The position numbers and the translations under genes were made by a program. From Lophium mytilinum (Eukaryota; Ascomycota; Dothideomycetes; Mytilinidiales; Mytilinidiaceae), in NCBI GenBank assembly GCA_010093605.1, contig MU004184.1:701897-765896 (forward strand): a stretch of 64,000 nt of DNA, written 5' to 3'. Of the stretch, positions 10,681-21,945 are shown piece after piece (the stretch's first letter is position 1; each line of letters starts with the position of its first letter). A model generated the notes under the pieces. It did not search any database. It was not told the DNA's origin and was given only the letters and a program-made list of their open reading frames with translations.

Positions 10681-12321
10681 GGTGCCAAAAGAGTGTGGAC
10701 AGGGAGTCGCTGGAGGTGGGTAGAGGTGCTGTCAGAGTGCCTCCCACGGTATGCTGTTCCGGGCCCGGGGTGCTTTTGCATGCGTGAACGGCTATGAACG
10801 AGCACGTTGGCAGACGTCAAAGGCTGAAATGCTCGGGGCTGAAATGCTCCTGGGCAACGGCTGGAGGCGCAAACCGGAGATTCAACGATGGCCGATCCAC
10901 ATGAGGACAGCACGCTTCCGGACTTTGGGAGGAGCCGAGCAGTGAGAGGAGAGAGCAAAAAAAGGCCCGCACATAAAGCTCAAACGGGACGGTTGATAGG
11001 AAGAAAGGCGGTGATTCAGGTGATGCCTGCAACTTCAGAAGAGACTTCTGCGAGACGGCCCAATTGCACCACAGAAGCAGCGTTCCGCCAACAGCATGTA
11101 CAAGTACCGTCTTGCTGCGTCGTCTCCCTTGCTGGCTTGAATGCATGCACCGGAGAGCACACAAGCTTGGCTGGCCGAATTGGGCGCCGCCTGGGATCCC
11201 CCCTGAGCACGGGCGGCGGGCATTTCATGGCTGGCAAGCGGAAACATGACGGTGGAGACAGAGTGGAGAGGATGCAGAGACGGGTTGGGAGAGGCGCAGA
11301 GACAGCGCAGAGACAGGCACGGATCGGCGTGGTGGTGAGCCAGGGGAGCTTCGGCGTGGTGAGGCGTGAGAGGTGTGGTTGGAGTGCTCCCTGGGCGTGG
11401 GAGATGCCCTGGCGCACATCCCGTTCCTAGCGCCAGGAATTCCTCGCCAAGGCTTCGCTGCATGCTCTCTGCTGCTCTAGGGATAGTGAGGCGTATAGTG
11501 ATGCACAGTGCCGCCGGGCGAGCCATGCGTTGGGGGAAACTAACCACGTTGCCCCGACTCAACACCATCTGCAACAGCAAACCGTACCACGCAACACCAC
11601 AGGCCCCCGCATCCGTCCCCCCCGATGCGGCTGCCCAGGCCTGCTGCCACACCCTGCCACACCCTTCGGCCGGTCTTCGATATCTTAGCACCACCGAAAA
11701 GCATGCTCCCCCGGCACCGTGACGCATCGTCGTCGCTGTCGTCGTCGTCGTCGCGTTCGACCCATGCCGCAATGCAGAGTCTTTCTAGCAGGTAACTACC
11801 GGCGATGCATCCGCACGCCATGACAGGATTAGATCGACAGCGATTGCGCTCCAGCTTCACCCAGCATCCACCCAGGGCGGCATGCGTCCCCCCGGGTGCC
11901 CCTAACCGTCTACGTCAGGTACTCAGCGGCTGATGAGGTACACGGAAATTCGTCGTCGGAAGCGCTGATAGCAGCTGCTGCAGCGCTGATCCTCTGCAGC
12001 ATGCCCACCCTTGTCTTATTGTTTTATTTCTCAACACTATCAAAAGTCACCTTTCGCACCGATTCGTCCTTCTCTTTCTCGTTATCGTCCGTCTTTACAC
12101 CACCCTGTCACTCGTTTTTGTTCATTTTTGGGTTGGTGATAGAGTGCTGTTCGGTCCTTGACATACCACTACACATGCCGACTCTACTACTATAATATCC
12201 ACTTTTCAGTTGCTTCGTCCTTCTAGGGTACCACCGGCCATCATTCTTTCTGGCCAGCCCATTCCATCGTTTATACTTGGTTTCAACCTTGACACTCTCG
12301 CTGAGCAGTTCCACGGTCAAC
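10681..12321. promoter_or_regulatory. 1.6-kb shared upstream region of the fusion gene and the GT2 gene
   Basis: The two start codons face away from each other across 1641 bases, long for this compact genome. The last 300 bases before the GT2 gene are pyrimidine-rich (about 12000-12120), as is common in filamentous fungal promoters. A gtc/gtcgtc microsatellite lies at about 11729-11757. The open frames on both strands here change frame often and show no domain, so they are treated as shadows. A joint promoter and long 5' leaders are inferred. Confidence 0.55.
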
Positions 12322-13912
12322 ATGTCGGAACCGAAAGATTTCACGGTCATCGAAATTGCCGAAGATCCTTTTTACTCTCCCCAAGATGCTGCTGCTGAGG
12401 CTCCATCGACGAAACCAAAGTCGTTTGCCTCCAGTGACACGGTTGAGCGTATCTCCGCATTTATTTCAGATTGGACCCCTTTCTGCCTCGTTGCTTCGTA
12501 TTATGTCTTCTCAACATGCCTCTACATGTACTGCAGCGACGGCCTCATCGCCATTTTCTGGTTCATCTATATGTGTACCAACTTCTACATTGCTGGCGCC
12601 ACCGTTCTCGAGGCGTTCATGAGCATCACACCTTGCCGGGAAGCTAGGAAAATCGTCACCCAAGCAGAGCAGAAGGCATGGAACTTTCCTACGCCAGACA
12701 GCGAGCTCCTAGTCCTCGATCTACTCATTGTTGCCTATCTTCCCAATGAGAAGGACATCATCATGGATCGAGCACTCTACGCTTTGCAACAAATCGACTA
12801 CCCGCGGGACAAGATTCGAATCAACATTCTTTACAACACCCCGAAACCCATGGAGGCATTGGAGACCCAGTTAAACGACCTCACTCACCGCTTTCCGCAT
12901 GCCAGGGTCATCAAAGTCCCGGGCTCTACCTCGAAGGCGGACAACCTCAACTACTTCCTCACGCTCAACACTGGGTCTGACCTCATTGCGATCTACGACT
13001 GTGACCACTACCCGCATCCCAACGGCCCACGCTGGGCTGTTGAGCGCTTTATGGCCGACGAGGAAATCGATATTGTGCAAGGTCGATGCGTTGTCTTCAA
13101 TGCAGCCGAGACGTACTTGACGAGCATGATTGCCGTTGAGTTTGACAAAATTTACGCTGTATCGCATCCAGGCCGTGCGACCATGTGGGGCTTCGGGTTG
13201 TTCTGTGGCTCCAACGGTTATTGGCGAACTTCCCTCCTCCGCGACCTCAAGATGGACGGCGATATGCTGACTGAGGATATTGACTCGGCGCTGCGGGCAT
13301 TCTCTAGGGGCGCAAAGACGGTACACGACCTCAACGTTACTTCATACGAACTCGCACCCACCACGTTCCCGGCATTCTGGAAGCAACGGCTTCGATGGGC
13401 TCAGGGTTGGGCGCAAGCGAGTATGAAGCATGTGAAGATGGTGTACAACAAACCCCAGGATCAGATCCACGCGAAGGACAGTCGCACGTTTGTGGCACGA
13501 TTTGGGATCTTCTCATTGCTTCTCATCCGAGAGGCGAGCTACTATCTGGTCACTCAGTACACGTGCCTTGTCCTCAGTTTCCTCATCGTCAAGTTCCCGC
13601 GGACTGGCGGCGAGCTCTTCAAACTAGTCTACTTCCAATACCCAATTTCGCAGTGGCTCTTCATTATCAGGTTCGTACTACAGCTTCCCCGCTCGCAGAG
13701 CTTATGACTAACGAAAGTGCAGTATTGTATGCCTTGTCGCGACGCTGTGGATCACCAACCAGGTGAAGTCGGAGTTTGTGACGAGGAAAATGATTATCTC
13801 GTTTTCTGCAATGTACCCTGCCTATCTGATCCTTTCGGCGACGATTGGCCTGTACGGGCATGCAAGGCAGATTGTCAGGTATAGCTCATGGAACCCTACT
13901 GCGCGGACGTAA
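12322..13912 (+). CDS. Processive family-2 glycosyltransferase (GT2/Cps1 type)
   Basis: Exons 12322-13670 and 13723-13912 give 512 residues. The 52-base intron has the branch GACTAAC. ATG 12322 (caacATG, MSEPKDF) is chosen because the open frame upstream begins only with a non-ATG codon. Two membrane spans precede the catalytic domain (LVASYYVFSTCLYMY and on). The GT2-A signatures are complete: DLLIVAYLPNE, DCD in IYDCDHYP, LTEDIDSA, and QRLRW. Further C-terminal spans end in WNPTART. The nearest named relatives are fungal GT2 proteins such as Zymoseptoria ZtGT2, needed for hyphal growth on solid surfaces, and Neurospora/Cryptococcus Cps1. Their exact product is unsettled and hyaluronan-like polymers have been proposed. 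It should make and extrude a beta-linked polysaccharide at the plasma membrane. Flanking acyltransferase-like genes suggest the product is acylated. Confidence 0.9.
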
Positions 13913-15490
13913 GAGCCCTTGCTCTGACGGCTGCTGTGTCGTCACGTTGTCACAGCGAGCGGGTTCGGCAAGGCTCCTTGCATTGGAAGAAGCTTATCGT
14001 CTTCCTTGACATTTTCCGGCGGTTTCCCGGTACCATGCGACGCAGCAGAGGTGCCGACGGGTCTAGGCAACGAAGGGTTATTCTTGGGTCGGGCGTTTTC
14101 TGCGGGCATGAACTGCACATGGAGCTGCGTGCAGCAGCGCACATTCCTGTCAGGGCTAGAGCAGTCTCATTCTGCACCTATATGTACATACATAATAATT
14201 AATTCGACTGCGACTGGTTTCCTACAACAATATGCTGTGCCCCTGGCCTGACTCGCGATATTCTCGTCTGGTTAATCGGCCAGTGACGTCTCCGCTGCAG
14301 CTTTTCGCTTTCGCTCTCATGCTTCCGACTGTGCCACTGTGAAGCATCCAGCATGCATGCCAGCATCCAGAACCCGAGCGTCCGCGATGCAGGCAGCCGA
14401 CACTTCCCGAGTCTTTGCCTCTAACCTTCATCATTGTGCACAATCGCAGTGGCGACTGCATAAGTGGCTGCCTATTTTTGAAGGCGCATAATGTACCAGG
14501 TGTGAGCAAGCCTTCCCTGAGATGTCGCTATACAGCTTCGCCGGAAGTTCCCAGTCTTGGCCCTCCCCCTGCCACACAGATCGGCAGCGCCAGAGAGACA
14601 TCAATCTGATACCCCCATTCCAATCTTCCTCATAAGGCGACGGCCGCCCACGCAGCTACGCGATTAGGATGCATGCCGCTAGTCAACGGCGATCGCAGTC
14701 GACTCCGGCGACGCGCGGACCGTTTTGCAATATCCACTACGGCCATCTCGACTGCGAGTGGAGCTGCCGCGGCTGAGAATTGGCTTTATTGTCTTGGACC
14801 CACCTCCCGACGCAGAGATGCCAGGAACATAGTTTGTAGATGCACAGTCGCTGCGATAAGGTGTGCTGATCGCGATGCCACCCTGGCAAGTCTGCCGCAT
14901 TAATGAGGATTGCTAGTGGCGGTCGGCTTCGCACGGGACTGGCTGCTCAAGGCGCCCAACGCACGGCTGTGGCTGTTCCCGCGCGCCGGTGTCGCTTGGT
15001 TTGGTGGGCAGATCGACAGGGACCGATGTGCTGCACGGCTTCGGTTGGTAGCAAGCCCAGCACGCCACCATGAGCCCTCACCGACGACAGGCGCACTGAC
15101 ACCCGGGACACCCATCCCATCTTCGCACCCCTCCCCCTCAGCCCTCCGCGACACGCCCCGAAGTGGAGGCACAGCGCGCACCCGTCCACGGTACACCTGT
15201 GTCACCACGCGCCCCCGAGCCGCGCAATAGGAGCGGCGTCAGAGAACGCAGGCGGCCTGTCGATCTCGGCTCCTCTCCATCCATGGCTCCATCACGTCCG
15301 TCGTCGCCGGCGACCCGTCCGCCGACCCTCGACCATCAAAAGAGCAGTGCATGGGGTGCTGCAAGGGGCAACAACGCTGGCCTCTGAGTGATGCGTCCGT
15401 TCCGCAGTCTCCTTCTTCATCATCATCATTTCTGTAAATAAAGATATTGGCAGCGAGCATTTGCAGCGTACCTAAGAGCAGGCCGTCAAC
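13913..15490. other. Long spacer between GT2 and the second acyltransferase-like gene
   Basis: About 1.6 kb with no convincing gene on either strand. Open frames at 14.9-15.4 kb are GC-rich shadows without domains. It presumably holds the GT2 3' UTR and the promoter of the gene at 15491. Confidence 0.55.
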
Positions 15491-16859
15491 ATGGGCTTTG
15501 AATTCCCCCCCGCCCTAGTGCCAGCACCGCGCCCTCACGTCTTCCGTGAGCAGGACTATCTTATTGGCGTGCGCGGTTTCCTCGTTGTTCAGTCATTCCT
15601 TTGGGTGTTTCTCACGACTTTCGTTCCCGCCACTGTTGCAAACGCCGCCAATTCAGACGGCCCTCTCTACCAGACCATCATCCGCAAGACCTTTTCTGTG
15701 CTGTTCTGGAACGATGCTCTCATCTACTCCGCCTTTATCTTCCTGTCCGCCCGAACAGTGTGTCTGCCTTTCCTCAAGGACACCTCCCGCCAAACCATCG
15801 CGAGCTCCATCTTCCGCCGCGGCTTGCGCATGTGGTTTCCCACCGCCGTCGCCTTCGCCATCGCAACCCTCATCTTCTCGCAGTCAGGGGTCGCCTACAT
15901 GGACGACTTCAAGACGCGCACCGGCAATGTCTCCATTGCAACTCCTCGTCAGATTCCCAGCTTTCTCAACTGGTTCAACTCCATGTTCGAGGTCTTCTGG
16001 GTGACCAAAAACACCAATCTGCAAGCTGCCAACACGGCCTTCCCCTCGCAGACCCTGTGGATGATCACCACCATCTACGAGCAGAGCTTCACCATCTACA
16101 TGACCATGGTCACCATCCCCTACACGCGTCGTTCGTGGCGTGTCAAGGCATTCGCCGCATTCATCATCACCGCCTGGTGGGTCCAGTCGTGGGCCTGGTA
16201 CAGCATCGCCGGCCTCCTTATGGCTGACGCGGTTGTCAACATGTCTTTCCGGGAGAAGGCCCGTCGCGGCATCAAGGTGACGCGTTCCTTCACCTTCCCA
16301 ACGTGGCCAATTTATGGCTTCCTCATCCTTGCGGGGTACGTCATGGAGTATCTATGGGTCGCATGGCGGCCGGACCTGCGAAGTGCCGAGCTCAAGGGCC
16401 ATACCGGTCTGTACAATGCCGGATCATTGAATGCCGGCTTCGATGTCAACGGTCCCCAAGCACGTGACGACAACTTCTTGATCATCATCGGCTTCTTCTT
16501 GTGTGTCGAGCATTTCGAGATCTTGCAGCGAATATTCAGAACGTCGGTGTTCCAGTACTTGGGCAAGAGGTCATTCAGTAAGCTCGCCCCCTTTCTCTAC
16601 ACGTCGGCATCTTTGCTTTAGACTCTCTAACACACCACCAGGCTTCTTCCTAATACAAAGCATCATAATCTACACCGCAGGCATCAAGCTCTTCGCCGAG
16701 ATGCATTTCGCCCATAACATAGCCTTTGCTGTCTCGACATTCCTTTGTCTAGTCGTATGTGTCCCGCTCGTCGCACTGACCACAGAGGTATTCTATCGTC
16801 TCGTGGACTATCCGTCGACCGTGTTGGCGCATTTGGTGTTTGATTGGATCCGCACATAA
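15491..16859 (+). CDS. Acyltransferase-3-like multi-pass membrane protein
   Basis: Exons 15491-16577 and 16642-16859 give 434 residues. The junction restores KRSFS-FFLIQS in phase. About ten hydrophobic spans are visible, and there is no signal peptide or extra domain. It is a relative of the C-terminal half of the protein at 7609-10680: DYLIGVRGFLVVQSFL aligns with DYLAGLVAICAILVTV, FRRGLRMWFPT with VRRTPRLMIPV, and WWVQSWAWYSIAGLLMADA with HWYAQSWGSYLWLGLMLAD. At the first-span position where the fused protein has His, this one has Val (FLWVFLTTFVP). That His is the usual proton acceptor in acyltransferase-3 enzymes, so this copy may be inactive in transfer, use another residue, or act as a partner subunit. 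It lies in the same orientation as GT2 and downstream of it, so a role in the same polysaccharide pathway is inferred. Confidence 0.82.
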
Positions 16860-17174
16860 AGTGTGATCTTGAGTGAGCGTGTGCAAAATCATCAGAGAAG
16901 TATAGCGTCTTCAATAACAAAGATGCCTCCACGGAGGAAACAAGCTGGGTTTCAGGAGGAAGGCTTTTCTATATCTCATCGTTTCGTTCTTTTCGTCCAA
17001 CAACAAGCGGACTTTTGTATATTATTCGTGGCGGGATTTAGCTTAATGCAGCGTAATCGTCTCAACATCTTCTCATGACTTGTTTGAACTTCGCAGTCTG
17101 TGCAGTTTCAAAATGATATCACAGCTCCAACACACGCTCAATTTAGAGATATTTCTCGTAATAAATGCTTGGCG

Positions 17175-17216
17175 CACGTGACGGATGTTATTCTTTCCTC
17201 TGCTTGTCTATAAAAG
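17175..17216 (+). promoter_or_regulatory. CACGTGAC element with TATAAAAG box
   Basis: CACGTGACGG at 17175-17184 is followed 24 bases later by TATAAAAG at 17209-17216 and a first ATG at 17253. A similar pair occurs in reverse orientation at about 18752-18717. E-box/CACGTG sites are bound by bHLH factors in fungi. Whether anything is transcribed here cannot be told from the sequence. Confidence 0.35.
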
Positions 17217-17960
17217 TAGAGCTTCCCCTTCAAACGTCTGCACCTCAAAGCAATGAGTCTGAGATGGGATCCCATTAACAACACCGAAGGTGGCACATCA
17301 TGGGAGTTGGACTTGCCCTGGACTCGAGGGTGGAAGTATCAAAATAAATTACGATCAGAACCATGGTCGGGGAAGAGAAAGTGGTGTGGAGTCCCATGAG
17401 CGCTCACTCAATGACCATATGTAATGGTGTTCACAGCCACGCTGGTCAATTAGTTCTCATTGTTTCTTGGTTCTGGCGCCAGCCTTCTGCTCTCCAGTTC
17501 AATCACTTTCGTCAACACCCCGTAGAGGTTCTCATCATCACACCTGTACACATTGACACGCACACCTATCACCCTCCTATTCCGCCTCTCACACACACCA
17601 TCGGACATAGGCAGCAATGTTGTTGAACACAACCACGTTCGACACCCGCACCCAACTCCGCCACCACTCCCACACCATCGTTCAAAATCCCCGAGGTAGA
17701 TGATAGTACCACATCGTCACTGCCGTCCGACGGGTTCGATTCCTCGAAATCCCTCGCCTTGAGGAGGAAGTTGCTCCAGCCGTCGTCGAAGTTTTATACC
17801 CCCTTCCCAGGAACACAACGTGACCATCAGCTGACTCCTTCCCGTTACTGAACTTCCATACTCGCCGGGTAGGAGTGATAATCCCTCAACCTCGCTTAAC
17901 CCACGTGACGCGAGGGTTTCATGACGGGGAGGGAGGAGTACTTCGTCCAAGAGGGCGTTT

Positions 17961-18230
17961 CCCCATACGCGGACTTAGGCTTTACAATCACATCAGCGTG
18001 CGTCAACGTCAGGGTATCAAGGGTCCACGCAGAAGAAGTGGGGAGAGACCCTACCTTCCTCCCCACACGCGGACTTAGGCAATAGCTGCGTCAACACCAG
18101 GGCATCAAGCGCCAGAAGAGGGGTACAAAGAGACCCTTCCCCCCATGTGCGGACTTAGGCAGTACAATCACATTGGTGTGCATCAACAACCCAGCATCGA
18201 CATCAGGGTCTCAACCCAACAATCCGGTTG
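17961..18230 (+). repeat. Three diverged tandem copies of an 80-100 bp unit
   Basis: Units begin at 17961, 18061 and 18141 with ccccatacgcggacttaggc or a close variant. Each continues through a tcaacaccagggcatcaag-like block, and the first two then have an agagaccct-like block. The spacing is 100 then 80 bases. No coding character is seen. Confidence 0.75.
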
Positions 18231-19557
18231 CAATCTACGGGAACAAACCCTCCGAACGCGCATCCTCGGATCAGACGGCATGGCATTATCGATCGTCTAA
18301 CGCGGGGGGAAGATCGTCGGGTGTATGTATTTGAGACGATCAGTGCAGGGTGGGGTGGATGCTTGAGGGCTGGGGGGGTCTTGTCATCTTTGAATGATAG
18401 TGATATTCGCCTCTGGGGATTTGGGATACTCACCATCATGAAGATCTGAAGGCGAGTATCCTTCGACCCCAACTCCGCGGACTCCCCAACATAGCTCTCT
18501 TGCCTGTTCGTGGTTGAACGCAAGCCAATCTTTCTTCCTCCATCATTCATAGCGCGTGGAATTTGATCCACAACCACTCCACCTCTCCCATCGCATCCTT
18601 ATGTCACCTTTTCGACGCACCACCCACACCGCAAGACATCATTCGACAATCTGTGATATCCTGATGTCCAGGGCAAACCCCTCTGCTAGAAACGAGTTTC
18701 CATAGCTCGAGGTGGAGTTTTTATACCTATGTCTAAGCGGCCGTCACGTGGACTCACCTACAGACTCAAGCGAGCCACGATACGAGTCCTAGAACAGTTC
18801 CTGCATTTCCTCCTAAACGTGACCTGGTGTGAGTCACACGACTACCACATGTCGCCGTTGGGCTTGGGGTATAAAACCCCACCAAACTTCCGTACTACGT
18901 ACTCCCTCAGTATGGAGAGATGATGGGAGCTGCGAAGACCAATTAGTAAATGGAGCAAATGGATCATGGTGTCTGGGGTGCAAAATAAGCGCAGAACACA
19001 TAACATGGAGTGTGTTGTGTTGTGTCAGGAGCAAAGCCGGCTGCACCAACAGCACATGTGTAGGGAGTGGTTCAATCGAGATCAGTGAACACCATCATCT
19101 TGAGCTGGTCGTGGTGAGCATGAGATATTGTAGGTGGAGAAGAGCAGCTTCGAAAGATGGTGCTGGGATAGCGTCCGATCTCTGCCGCTGCTACCAACTC
19201 CTCCACTCACCCACCCCATAATTCACTAGTGTAGCGATGTCTGAAACTCAACACCTCCTCTTCCATGACATCTTTCGACGATCAGGTTGAACTCTCCGGT
19301 TTCGAATGTGAGGAAAATATCGAGGACGGGGAATCGGGAACAATATGTACGGAAACAAAGGCTCATCACGCGTACACCTGTTCTCGTCAAGTGATTCATA
19401 GTAGCAATGTTTTCCTTTTTTATACGTACTCGTAAAGAGGCTCAGAAGTTGACCCAAAGGCTAAACCGTATCCACCGTTTAAAGCACCCCAAAAACCACG
19501 TCTCACTTCGCTTGAGCTGTTGCCTTATTCCTCCCTATCATTCCGTCAACATAACCT

Positions 19558-21417
19558 TTACTCCACCATCTTCAACTCCTCAGTTCTTGCAGGAGCAAAA
19601 GTGTCTCGCCATTCATTCCACATTCTCTCCAGCTCTTCCACGTACTGTGCATGCAAACTCTCAACATATTCCCTATCCGGCTGTTCCTGCTGCATAACCT
19701 TGATAGGATGCCCTACCACCACGTTGAGCGGGCGACGGTACGGCATCATGCCAACGTCATAATTGAAAATTCCTCTCGCATGAAACAGCGGGACGGTGAA
19801 GCCCATGATCTTCTTGACGAGAAGCTGGAACTTGTGGACCCAGGGATGGGTCTTTGCGTCGACCTGGTCATAAATGTCGTTCTCGCCGAATCCCAAAACG
19901 GGCACGAGATCCGCGCCCGTGCGGATGGCAATCTTGACGAAGCCCTTGCGGCGCTTCAGAACAAGACGGAAGGTGCCTGGCCGTGCGTCCAGCGACTCTC
20001 GGGCGCCGCCGACAACGATCGTGATTGCGCGGCCCATGCCTTCTCCGTTCGGACCGCCGTGGGTGAGAAGCGCTTCACAGGACTCGCGAGAGACGGAGGC
20101 CAAGCCCATGCGCAAGGCATACTCGCGGTAGAGGGGAATGCGGAAGTTGGCGTCGAGGGTGAGTAGGGTGTTTGTGATGCCTGGGAAGAGCTGGGAGAAG
20201 CCGAGAGCTTCGGTAGCAAAGGCCGCCCAGGCGCCATGTGAGATGATGCCGTGCGGATGGTACCCGAAAATGTACTTCCGTGTCGGTGGTAGTTCGGCAG
20301 AGCGGTGCAGGCGCGCCGGGTAGTAGGAGGCGAAGAGCGACCAAATGGATGAGCGACGCCAGCGCTCACTACGGTGAGAAAGCTTCCCGTCCGTGCCAGC
20401 GTGCGAGAAGAGGACATAAAGAGAGTAGGGAAGTACGATGGGCCAGAGGAGTGGAACGCCACAGGCGAGGAAGAAGATTGCTAGGAGGCCTGCAACGCTC
20501 AAGGTGTGCATCAGGACAACTAGGGTTTGAAGCCGTCTTTGTAGTGGCACGTTGAGGGGTGCGTAGCGAATCCTGTAAGACGTTAGGTCGGTGCGACAAT
20601 GTCTTATCGCAGAATTTTCAAAGATTGAGATTTATTGCAAGCCATGAGCTGCATTGCTTGCATGAAGGGTGATCTGGTGTTTGGGGGCTCTGAGTCGAAG
20701 CGCTTGCAGCTTAAGCTCCTAGATGTCGATTCTAAAGGATGGAGTGGCATACTTGCTTGCTGTCCACCCTGCTCCGGCCTTCCTTCCATGCACCAGCTCG
20801 CCCTTCTTGGCTGGTTTCTCCTTCTTGGCTACTCGAAGCTGGCGATTGTAATCTTCAGAGGGCTCAATGCTTGCCAGAAGCCCGCCGTTTCCGTTCTTGT
20901 GTTCGTGGTATATGTAGTGTTGCGATCGTGAGGATGGCCTCGAAGACGTCGAGACGGAACCATTGGATTTCAAGGACGAGTGTCTCTTGTGGCCCTTTCG
21001 TGTTGGACTCTTGGGGCTGTCATCCTGTCCAGATCCTTCATATTGCTCCTTCTCAGGCTCGATCGGAGCAGGTGTTGGTTTCGCACGCTTCGTTGATTGA
21101 GAGGCTCCATTCGGTCGTTCAGCCAAGCCGTTTGTACTGTCCAAGCCATTGAGATGAGTTGTTGGGGCATTGAGAGGGAGGGGAGGTGCTTCGAGAGCCT
21201 CCGCGAAGCTCTTCTCATGGTCCCCATTTTCGTGTCGGGGCCCAGACGATCCATTGAGCGACGTGGTGGCGGCTTCAGGTGCTCCGGAATTCTCCTTTGC
21301 TGGTCGATGATTTATTTGGGAGTCGGCAGGGGCTTCAGTAGCTTCAGCGTAGCTCTTGGGAGCGAGATGTTGAGCCTCTCGTTCTTTGGGCGCGGCGGGC
21401 TCCGGATTGAGCGACAT
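19558..21417 (-). CDS. DGA1: Diacylglycerol O-acyltransferase 2 (Dga1)
   Basis: Exons 20753-21417 and 19558-20572 give 559 residues. The 180-base intron has a CCTAACG branch and CTTACAG acceptor, and the join restores SKIRYAPLNVPLQRRLQTL, the conserved start of Dga1 proteins. Residues 1-220 are a low-complexity Ser/Pro/Lys-rich extension. Two hydrophobic segments follow (HTLSVAGLLAIFF, LLWPIVLPYSLYVLF). The catalytic HPHG block YIFGYHPHGIISHG then comes, and later GGARESLDARPG and LKRRKGFVKIAIRTGADLVP. The enzyme makes triacylglycerol from diacylglycerol and acyl-CoA at the ER and lipid droplets. The N-terminal extension is longer than in yeast and is probably regulatory or for droplet contact (inference). 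It is divergently arranged with the STK19-like gene. Confidence 0.95.
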
Positions 21418-21945
21418 GGCGCGGGGTTGTCTGAGACCGCAATGGCGTATCGAAGAAAGGGAGCTCGTGTGGTGTTGCTATAGGTCCTGGGGGCAGATCA
21501 TGGTGGCAAGGAAAGGGAGGACTGGGGCAGCTTTGGCAGAGACATTATCGGCGTGGGTAAGCCCTGCCCTACGAGAACGGATGACGTCTGCGAGCGGAAG
21601 CTTCGTTGGATTGGCTTTCACCCGCCGCTGCCAAGAGCAGACTTCAACGACACACCTCAACACCACGGCTCCTCGGCCGCTTTACGTTATTATTCCTATT
21701 TGCTTTATACATTTCAAGGGTCTTGTGACAGGCTAGAGTTGAGATGATTAAACGGGCACACTCTTGTCATCCGGCGGAACATAAAGAAGGCAAAGTGCTG
21801 CCTGTGTCGAGTCATACCCAGTCGTGGAGGACCTCCATATAACCCAGACCTAATCGATTCTTTACCATCCTCTAAAAACACTTTCAAAGTCATCACGGGC
21901 TTATCGAACGCTCCTTGAGCTTTGACAGCTGCCTGAAGTTGGAAA
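21418..21945. promoter_or_regulatory. Divergent promoter region DGA1 / STK19-like gene
   Basis: 528 bases separate the two ATGs. No further gene is seen. Elements for both directions must lie here, but no specific factor site stands out. Confidence 0.5.

Larger units (their letters stand above)
16860..19557. other. Gene-poor stretch with repeats and promoter-like modules
   Basis: About 2.7 kb without a supported gene. A 48-codon open frame at 17253-17399 (ATG, Trp-rich) lies 37 bases after a TATAAAAG and could be a small gene, but nothing else supports it. A three-copy repeat lies at 17961-18230. TATAAAA-like boxes are found at 17209 (+), 17791-17803 (-), 18717-18729 (-) and 18866-18877 (+), several with CACGTGAC nearby. 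Open frames around 18203-18577 (-) have no recognisable domain. Confidence 0.55.

Noticed and set aside
10394-11860. Several 100-245 codon frames on both strands upstream of GT2 and the fusion gene
   Set aside because: They overlap each other in different registers, are GC-rich shadows, and none has a recognisable domain.
12277-12321. Upstream extension of the GT2 protein
   Set aside because: The open frame here begins with TTG, not ATG; ATG 12322 has a good context and fits the family start.
17700-17800. Second GGTTCGATTCC motif, possible tRNA
   Set aside because: No A box or cloverleaf could be drawn on either strand.
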